Assembly (NCBI GenBank): GCA_963978905.1 | Contig: OZ022261.1 | Span: forward strand, 19,267,582-19,331,581 | Source of the DNA: Trichostrongylus colubriformis | Lineage: Eukaryota; Nematoda; Chromadorea; Rhabditida; Trichostrongylidae | Direction of reading: 5' to 3' | DNA: 64,000 bases | Shown here: positions 56,572 through 64,000 of the stretch, piece after piece | How the letters are laid out: each line of letters opens with the position of its first letter | Position numbering within the stretch: position 1 is the stretch's first letter | Translations under genes and position numbers: made by a program | The notes under the pieces: model-generated | Databases searched by the model: none | What the model was told of the DNA's origin: nothing | The model's input: only the letters and a program-made list of their open reading frames with translations

Positions 56572-57645
56572 GGAAACCCATATCGAGAACTAAGCAACCA
56601 TTGGGGAAAGCAAACGGGCAATGGATAGGTCTGAGGGAGTTATTAGGAAAACAGTTTACAACTGTTCGAAAGGTGGGCTCTAGATAAAGTTTGAACTATT
56701 TCCAAAATGTCGGAATTTAGTTTGGGGAAGATACCGCGCTCCATCGTGATCGCCGCGTCGCAGCCGTCGCCTGACATGAGATCCTTAACTTCTCTAGATG
56801 TGTAGAGTACTCTGAATTATTGTATGAAATTTTTCGATTATGAGGTAGAAGCGTGATGCGATCTGGAATCTAGGATTCATAGATTATATATTGAGTGTAT
56901 AATACTGGGAATTCCACCTGTATCAAATATTTTTCGGGTTTTTGTGTCCATTTAGTTGTATATTGGTGTGGAGCATTTAAAAAATCGACAAATGCTTAAT
57001 TGATGGTTTTTGTGCAGAGAGGGGGGGTCGTACCGGGGCCCCTTTTGAGGGGGGGGGGGTCGTATTTTTTTGAAAATTTTCCTCAACTGGACGCTTGACC
57101 CTGCTCGGATTCAGTAACCTTAGCCGTCAGATCAAAGCAATGGTGACGCGTACGCATATCTGGCACTGGGCTAATGCTAACCAGCTAATCAATTCATAAG
57201 CTGGCTTAGAATGAAACGAGCGCACTCTTGAAATAGGTTCCATTTCTTCCATTCAACACGGTTTTGAATATAATTCGCATCGAGAATTTGTTGGGGTGAT
57301 AATGTGGGTTTTAGGGGAGGGGGAGACAAGAGTGGCATTTCATTGTATTGGCATCTACTTTTGCATACGTGCCTGATTTCAGGGAAGGAGGCATAGTTTC
57401 GTATAATAGTAATTGTTATTGCATGGCCTAGCCCATGCGGCAAAAAATAGATAACAACCTTACGTTATCGAACAGAATGAGTGACTTGAACTTATAACAC
57501 AAAATAAATGAATTGAACAATTGCACTGTAAAACTACGATACATCCTATGACGTTATGTACTTGTCCAGTGCTGTTTCAAACAAATACAACTTTCTTGTG
57601 ACAACTCCTCACCTGAGCAGTCTGTCAAATTGTATGCAGGTCCAG
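56572..57645. other. No gene; GGGGTCGTA-family repeat at 57020-57110
   Basis: Two spaced GGGGTCGTA motifs in G-rich runs are followed by GAAAATTTTCCTC and CGCTTGACCCTGC. Otherwise featureless. Confidence 0.45.
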
Positions 57646-57735
57646 TTCGCAAAGAAACGGTGTCTGATATTGTATTCGCAAAAAAATGGTGTCTGATATT
57701 GTATTCGCAAAGAAATGGTGTCTGATATTGTATTC
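57646..57735 (+). repeat. 29-bp tandem repeat, three copies
   Basis: TTCGCAAAGAAACGGTGTCT begins at 57646, with copies at 57675 and 57704. The unit falls inside the reverse transcriptase remnant and is not a multiple of three, so it shifts frame at each repeat. Confidence 0.9.
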
Positions 57736-58235
57736 AGCGCGGCAAGCAGAAATTTTTATGGAACCACCTTTGGTCCTTGACTGTCTGACTGCCAGAAAGC
57801 TTTTAGATTTGAGTCTAGAGTGACCGTAAAATATTTTAAAAACGTAATCAAGACGAATTTTTCCTTCTGAGAGCTAGTGTTTCAAGGCCGAGGTTGGCAC
57901 TGCGGTCTCTGTCACTAGATATCTCTCCATAACTAAACCCGACTACCCACACGAAAACATATTCTAGCAATGGCCTAATGTATGTTTTGAAAGCTTTGAG
58001 GATTACTGAGGAATCCCTGGTTGAGAGAGATGTGAACATGTTGAATAATAATGCCGTGTCATTTTAAGATAGTGGTCGTTGAACTTGAGATCGCTTCCGA
58101 AGAGAAAGTCTAGGACTTTTTTCCACTTTTTCCAAATGCACTCATCTATCAGGTACGATAAGGTAGAAGCAATCTTCCTTAAGTGTGAAATCTTAGTTTT
58201 TCGAAGAACCATGTACAATACTCGCTCCACTTTTT
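57646..58235 (-). pseudogene. CR1/Jockey-like reverse transcriptase, C-terminal remnant
   Basis: From 58235 down the minus strand gives KTKISHLRKI, then VLDFLFGSDLKFNDHYLKMT, HLSQPGIPQ, and in another frame STRDSSVILKAFKTYIRPLL then EY. Next comes ANLGLETLALRRK, and finally HHFFANTISD. This order (DLG-type block, SDLKFNDHY, the AYKTYIRPLLEY helix, LE.L..RR, FF.NR) is the post-palm and C-terminal part of non-LTR reverse transcriptases of the CR1/Jockey group. Several frame changes and the 29-bp triplication inactivate it. The palm motif of possibly the same element is at 60663-60850. Confidence 0.75.
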
Positions 58236-58239
58236 CAAG

Positions 58240-59690
58240 AAAAGTTTTTTTCGTTACAACTCCATTTTTACGCTTGATTTCTATACGGGTGTATATAAAC
58301 ACTGAACCCACCATGTCAAGTTCCACAACATGGTGACTTCAGACTGGAAAATCTTGATTTTATCACTTCACCGTCTCAAAGTACCCTTGGGCACGCATCA
58401 GCGAGCCGCGCTCACTGCAATTATAACGCACGCAAATGCTTCCTCTGATAGCATTCCACAACATTTGAAAATACCTTATGCTGAGTAAGAAAAATAGAGA
58501 TTTTGGTTTTTTTCAAGGTAGGATCCATTTGTTAAATTTTTTCCCAAAAAAACGGCTGTCAGTTCCAGACCTCTCTATGAAAACCATATGAAAATTTTCT
58601 GCCGAAATGAGGACTTCGGAAATTCCGAATTTTGCTTAGAATTCCATGTACCCTAATAAAAATCAATTAACAAGAATCCTTGTTCCACAGAGGCCATACA
58701 CTTCATCTCCCTAGTCCGGCCCTCGATTTCGTCATCAACCCTTCGATCTCCTCGTAGTTATATTTGACTCAATGGGATGGATGAGACAGTGTGTCAATTG
58801 CCCTCTTTATGATAACTCTTTTATCACGTAGTAATTGTTACTCATTGACAATTTCCCATAGTATTGGTCAGCTTACTGCATCAGCGCCTAATTTCCCTAT
58901 ACATTTTGCACCATTTTCACAGTTACATACCGAATGCGGTGCGAGCTCCACCCCATACGTGAAGCCCAGTGAATGTGCATCTGTTCTGTACAGTATGTAT
59001 AGTAGTGCACAGCGACCCAACGAAAGCTAGGGTCATGCGCGAATCAGTTTTTCGATCTTACGTCGATCCACTTTTATAATCACTCCTCAATATGAGCTGT
59101 TCTCAAAGGATTCAGAAAGAATCAACTGGCTGCATGAAATTTGTAGGAATTATCAAATAATGAAGGAACCTAGGCCCAAAGGAGACAACCTGCGCGAGTT
59201 CCTAGAGTTACGGAGAGTTTTATCATGATAGCTGATTCTTATTAGCATGAATAGGATTCTCATCAAAATTCAAACTACCCTTCACCTTCCTGAACTCTTC
59301 GCTCCAGCAGAAAAGTAGAATTAATTTTCAGATGGAGGCCTGAAGATGATAGCGGTCTTGTGGGAAGTGCTGGTATCGAAACGATCGTACCTTCTGAAAA
59401 AACACCACGATGGTTCCTATTAAGCATCGTATATCTGTTCAAAAGGTGGGATACTATCAGTAGACGCATTTGCCCGCTGGTTGGAATTATAGTATGCGTG
59501 GCTCGTTGATGAGTACCCACTGGCATATTGAGGCAGTGAAGTGATCAAAATCGAGAAATAAGTTCCCGCCATTTTTTCTGGTTTCTGAAGTCACCATGTT
59601 GTAGAGCTTGACAAGTTGAGTTCAATGGTATATACTTCATGTAGACATTATGCATAAAAATGGAGTCATAACGAAAAAACGCGGATCCGC
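58240..59690. mobile_element. ~1.45-kb element with ~100-bp inverted ends
   Basis: TTACAACTCCATTTTTACGC near 58254 and TGTCAAGTTCCACAACATGG near 58313 have diverged inverted partners near 59650-59670 and 59593-59612. The interior (58350-59580) shows no transposase I can name. It begins where the reverse transcriptase remnant ends. Confidence 0.55.
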
Positions 59691-59732
59691 ATTTCCTGCA
59701 TTTATTTTTGGAAAGTTAGGGCGGGTACCGTA

Positions 59733-60660
59733 TTAGGTTGAGGAATAAATTCCAGCCTTTTTTTCTTCTCTCATTTTACATTGTTCCCTTCAACTTTCGA
59801 CAAAGCTCATTTAATATGTTTTCGATGGAGCTTTCTCTGCCCAACATGACGCTGCTTCTTGTTTTTCGATTCCTTCGATTGCCTAATATGCATGAGGTTT
59901 GGAAATGAAGTGAGTAGATGGCGAAAATTCGCTCTCTCGACACTTCATCTTCCTCGTCTGCATCGAGATCAGAAAACTAATGTGCATTAGTTTTCGATGG
60001 GGCTTCTTCAGCTCTGCAAAATGGTACTGCTTATTATTCGAACGCTCAACTTCTTACTGTTTTCAAGACTCACAAATGCAGCACTCAGCAAAAGTGTGCA
60101 CTTCGGCGTCTTCTCTTCCTCGCCTACCATCAAAATTGAAGAGAATATTCATATGTGCATTCGATAGAGCTTTTGTTGCTCTACAAGATGATGCCACAAA
60201 TCTTTCGAATACTCTCACAGTTTGATATACCTGATGCTTAGAAATGAGGTGTTCAGTAAAAGCTGACCCGCACTTTTTTCGCGAAGGGATGTCCGTTTCC
60301 CTCGTTTGATTTCATCTGACGTGGAAAGGGTCAGTATTTTGGACCTCGATGCGCGAAAGTGCAGATTTTTCCCTACAAATTACGCCATTTCCGAACCTTG
60401 AAAATAACAAACAGTCAAACGATCCTAAACATATGAAACCGATTTGTGAACTGGAAACGCTCAATCTGAAACATATGCGCATATATTTTTGACCTCGATG
60501 GCAGACGAAGGAGAGGAACAATCAAAGAAACCGGAAGAGTAAAGCACCGTGTCTCAGAGCAGAGAAAACTCTATTGAAGACATATATAATCTTCGTTGGA
60601 AGATGTAGAGAAGTTGCGAAACACAGAGAATAAAAACGGCGTAAACTTATTCCTCACCGA
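59733..60660. mobile_element. Diverged relative of the 5160-6526 hairpin element
   Basis: The left terminus TTAGGTTGAGGAATAAATTC follows TA; the right end is CTTATTCCTCACCGA followed by TA. Interior modules TTCGATGGAGCTTTCTCTGC, TTCGATAGAGCTTTTGTTGC and GAGCAGAGAAAACTCTATTG repeat the hairpin motif. The arms are no longer a good palindrome. Confidence 0.7.
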
Positions 60661-60662
60661 TA

Positions 60663-60850
60663 GCTTTCATTGAATGGCCCAGTTGGTGACATCATTAATG
60701 GTTTCCTGTGATAACTCTTTGTCCGATTTGGATACTATCGGATGGTAGAGCTTGAAATCATCGGCGAAAGCAACACATTCAATTCCTTGGGCAATCACCA
60801 TTGACTGCAGTTCAAGAGTGAATATGTTGAAAAGGACGAGAGACTAAAGT
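60663..60850 (-). pseudogene. Non-LTR reverse transcriptase palm fragment (FADD motif)
   Basis: The minus strand reads LFNIFTLELQSMVIAQGIEC then VAFADDFKLYHPI and NDVTNWAIQ, ending at a stop. LFNIF...FADDFKLY is the catalytic palm of CR1/Jockey-type reverse transcriptases, with both aspartates present. The preceding GVPQG-like block is frameshifted. It lies between two TIR elements (59733-60660 and 60872-61732) and in the same orientation as the remnant at 57646-58235. Confidence 0.75.
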
Positions 60851-60871
60851 TCGTGATGCCCCAACTACATA

Positions 60872-61732
60872 TTAGGTTGTCCGGGAAGTTCTCAGCGTTT
60901 TTGCAATTTCAACTTCGAAGGATCATAACTCGGCTCAGAGTGCATCTTTTCTCATAGTATAAGCACCACATTTGCTACACTCTTGGCAACATTACGTATA
61001 CCTGAATATCTCAATTTGATAAAGGGCTGATGATTTAGCCATTCTTTCTGAACACACTGCTAGAAGGAGCTGTTTAGATGATTTAGGAAGTGGGGCATAG
61101 TTAGCGCTAGATCTGGTGAACATTATGGACGAGTAAGGGCCTTACCCTGCAACTGCTTCAAATAGTGAAAGACGATTTGTGGAAAATGTGCTCGCGCATT
61201 GCTGCTCCGAGGGGTCGCGCGGCACCCATTTTTTGGGTTTTTTTCAAATCGAGGCTACTTGAGGTAGTCAACTGTGCTTGTTTGTTGAGGGCCAATACTT
61301 GTTGATATCTCCTGCAAGTATGGACGCTCATCGCTATCTTCCGCTTTAGTTTAGTTAAAGCGATTTGATCAGTTGAAAATTCAAGCAACTCGTTCTCTTT
61401 TTTGCACTTCTGAAACCGGGGACAAAGTGTTCCATCCAATGCTTCACCCCCTCCACTTGCAGTATTCACATTTGTGATTTCCTTTGCTGCGACTCGACGG
61501 AACAAGATCGTGAAGTGAAGTCATCCAAAAAGTGCCATTTTTGCAGTAATTTAAAATTTCCCTAATAATTCGAGAACCTTATTTCATTCCCAGAAAAGCA
61601 TACATTTATAGAAAGAGCAACTTTTTCTATCTAGGGAGTACAACATGTAATTTAATTCATAATGACGCCCTTTAATATTTGAATTTCTCTTGTGAAAGCG
61701 CAAAAACACTGAGAACTTTTTGGACAACCCAA
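60872..61732. mobile_element. 861-bp TA/TIR element family, copy 3
   Basis: TIRs TTAGGTTGTCCGGGAAGTTC and the complement ending TTGGACAACCCAA are TA-flanked. TIR identity extends through CTCAGCGTTTTTGC. Internal blocks match 29454-30327 and 10459-11073. No transposase recognised. The cleanest termini of the three copies. Confidence 0.8.
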
Positions 61733-61734
61733 TA

Positions 61735-62037
61735 AATAGCCCCTATGTCAGTTTTTTGTCATATCAACACTTTCGTCGAATTCCTTTTCTGGATCACATG
61801 ATTACTGGTTTCTGCCGAAGAAAATTATATTCCAAGTACGAAATGTCACTCATACAGCAATTTGTAAATCAAGTTTGGGCACTATTCAAATATTACTACC
61901 CTAGACACGTGAGTTGATCGAAGAAAGACTATCGCTGCGACCTTGTCACTGGGGTTTCGGGGTGCTGGTCGCGAATGCCAATTTGGTACAGCTGCACCAA
62001 ACTGGCGCTCACATCGAAAATCGACGTCATATTCGTA
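61735..62037. other. Possible further reverse transcriptase debris
   Basis: The minus strand near 61740-61790 reads DPEKEFDESVDMT, which could be the D..KAFD..DH block of the same non-LTR element. The match is short and may be chance. Confidence 0.2.
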
Positions 62038-62039
62038 TA

Positions 62040-62752
62040 CAGGGGGTGCCAAAAAAGTAATTCTGTCTCCTGCATTTTCACCCCACTTTAGTCGAACTAC
62101 AGCAAATTCTGCTGAGGTATTTACATATCTAGATTCATAAGCAGACCTCACTCTATCACTATACTCCGTGGCAGCCTTCTGCACGAGCAGGAACGGGGCA
62201 AGGAAAGAGTGAAGAAGATGTGTCACCTCAACTGGGCAAAATCCGAAATTTCGCCGCCCTCGTTCAAACCTTGCTGAGGTCTGTTCACTCTGGGTACCTG
62301 AGGAGATTCATACTGGGTTGTGTTCTTTAACAATCCATTTTTTCCAGGTCCCCAGCGCCCTTGTTTTCAGGAGCCAAAACGTGCCGTTACCACTGAAACC
62401 CCTCCGGAGGCGGATTTGGGCATGAAAATGATACTTCGGATCATAGCAGCCTTGTCCAAGTAGCAGGGGCTCTGTGACTTCCATGAACCGAAGGGCCAAT
62501 CCTCAGAAAGCTTCCCATAATAGACCCACTGTTTTGGGCCGACCTTGATACCGTAGGTGCTCTGAAGCCCGACTGCGCTGACTGAAGGCTCCGTATTTTT
62601 ATGAAGATGAACGTAATGAGCCACAGCTTGTTCCTGCTTTTAGGGAACATTTCGGGAATATTTGCCCTAATGCTTATCTCCTTCGTTTCCCTATGTTTTG
62701 TTGACTTGGAGGATATGAGCCGTGAGCAAATTACTTTTTTGGCACCCCTTTC
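62040..62752 (-). mobile_element. 713-bp TA/TIR element, family E copy 2
   Basis: TIR CAGGGGGTGCCAAAAAAGTA at the left and AATTACTTTTTTGGCACCCC at the right, with TA at 62038-62039 and 62753-62754. In reverse complement it matches 44285-45003 through most of its length. Shared blocks include CGTATTTTTATGAAGATGAACG (here plus) and GGTTCATGGAAGTCACAGAG (in the other copy). Frames are broken in both copies. Confidence 0.8.
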
Positions 62753-62755
62753 TAT

Positions 62756-64000
62756 ATGCACAGGATTCGAAGAAGAGAACAAGACATTGAATCACTGAAC
62801 TCACCTTCAATTTCCATTTCTCGAGGTCGATACCACGCAACCAACGTACAAAGACACTGTCCATCACTGATTGGATCATTGTCATCATAAAGGTCCTCCA
62901 TTTCTGGTATCATACCACCTTCATACCAACGCAAAATTTCCAGCGACGTCGAAGCTCTTTTCCCTCTCTAGGCTTGGGCTAGCAGATAAGACAGATGCTT
63001 TGGCAGATGCTTTTTTATGTGGAAAGAGGGGATATGAATCTTGACCTAAGCCTTGGGAGGGAAGGAACTTCGACGTCGATGAGAGGTTGCGTCTCCCCCT
63101 CCCCCCCCCCCCCCCCCTCCCGACTTTAATTATCGCGAATAACCCTATAGCCAAAGTTTCGGCGAGAATCTTTTTTTTACCACTCGCGTTGTCTAGCATA
63201 GTGATATTTCGATGCTGTCCAAGTTTATTATCATTGTTCAGCTTGTTATCATCATAGATATGGCATGTTCTTCTCTTTTGTCATTGTGATCAGTGTGAAT
63301 TATACGATCAATTTTCCACAGCCAAGTATGTGTATCTAGTATGTGCAAAACGGAAATTTTCCAAACGAAAACATTAAATAGGAGAAGCAGGAGGAGGTCA
63401 AAAGGTCGATTGGATGAGTCATAGCAAACTGCGAAATCAGTTATTTACTGAGCATCACTCAAGTACCAGTGTGAGTTTGCCTTGTATCGTATGCCAGGTG
63501 GAATTCAGAAGTTCACAGACATTTCTTTTGAGGTAATGCTCAGTGTTGCGCACCTATAAACAGGTCAATCAGTCGAGTATTACATTCCTATAGGGCTTTG
63601 GGTTCAATCATAATCCCCTACCATATAGAGTGTGTAAGAATCATTGTCGAGAAGAAGTCAACGAGACTTCTGCATAAAAATGCCTTTCCCCAATTGCTTA
63701 GGATGTCGGGGTTGTGCACACATTTGTACGACTGACCTATTTCGCACCTGCTTCGCACCCTAGATGCGGAGGCCTCGCACTTTATGCGCGAAGAAGTAAT
63801 CAAGTAGGTGAGAGAGATAGAAATCAGCTATACGAGGCTTTACACTATGAGTTGGGCATACTCGTACCCAACTTGTGGAGCCATTAAACTTATATGATTT
63901 AGTAACAAGTCTGTAATTAGCTTCACAAGTATAATAAGTACCGGGCATTTGAAGCATGATTAATTACACTTCGATCATAATAGCGTTGTTCGAGCAGACA
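62756..64000. other. No gene; C17 tract at 63101-63117
   Basis: A polypyrimidine C tract is the only striking feature. Short open frames without motif. The window ends in unannotated sequence. Confidence 0.4.

Noticed and set aside
57646..57735. CRISPR-like array
   Set aside because: Repeats are directly tandem with no spacers, and the context is a eukaryotic LINE remnant.
62601..62798. 65-codon frame with a signal-peptide-like start
   Set aside because: It lies in the terminal part of a TA/TIR element and reads out through the TIR.

Overview
This window reads as intergenic or intronic DNA from a nematode nuclear genome, most likely a strongylid (clade V, hookworm-like) worm. That assignment is inference. 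It rests on the mix of mariner, Tc1, piggyBac, RTE, Penelope-like, CR1/Jockey-like and tRNA-SINE families, on short introns with TTTCAG-type acceptors, and on long G/C homopolymer tracts. No open frame looks like an intact multi-domain host gene. Host coding sequence is limited to a few candidate exons (25.4 kb minus, 28.9 kb plus, 33.0-33.2 kb plus, 42.8 kb plus).

Layout. 0-4.2 kb: short tandem duplications and one inverted-repeat pair. 4.2-7.4 kb: a foldback, then TAT/ATA arrays around a palindrome core; a 1.37 kb palindromic TA-flanked element sits in one array. 8.3-9.4 kb: CCATA-type satellite split by a mariner derivative. 10.2-14.1 kb: small palindromic elements, including two copies of a family with 9-bp target duplications (Mutator-like). 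15.2-20.3 kb: an RTE-type non-LTR retrotransposon on the minus strand (endonuclease plus reverse transcriptase, frameshifted), a 5'-truncated copy beside it with an 8-bp target duplication, and a plus-strand RTE tail. 20.3-23.6 kb: a Penelope-like GIY-YIG remnant cut by a mariner, with a hammerhead-like motif downstream. 24.5-31 kb: a palindrome made of two mariner 3' halves, foldbacks and two candidate exons. 32-38 kb: tRNA-derived SINEs, one with a 15-bp target duplication and an in-window empty site, plus dispersed repeats. 39.4-40.5 kb: a mariner and a piggyBac derivative almost abutting, both keeping only the N-terminal part of the transposase. 42-49 kb: a second palindromic mariner, a TIR family copy, a Tc1-superfamily element with two repeats per end, and a 1.8 kb foldback. 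51-54 kb: a 65-bp duplicated TATA-containing segment, a piggyBac fragment and a mariner-type MITE. 57-63 kb: a CR1/Jockey-like reverse transcriptase remnant apparently broken up by three TIR elements.

The elements do not form a pathway. What stands out is the density of perfect and near-perfect inverted repeats (more than twenty in 64 kb), many nested in one another, and the recurrence of two deletion architectures: palindromes of mariner 3' halves, and N-terminus-only transposase remnants. A short hairpin motif (TAGAGC, about 6 nt, GCTCTA) recurs eight times in one element and in two related ones; it is the least explained structure here.
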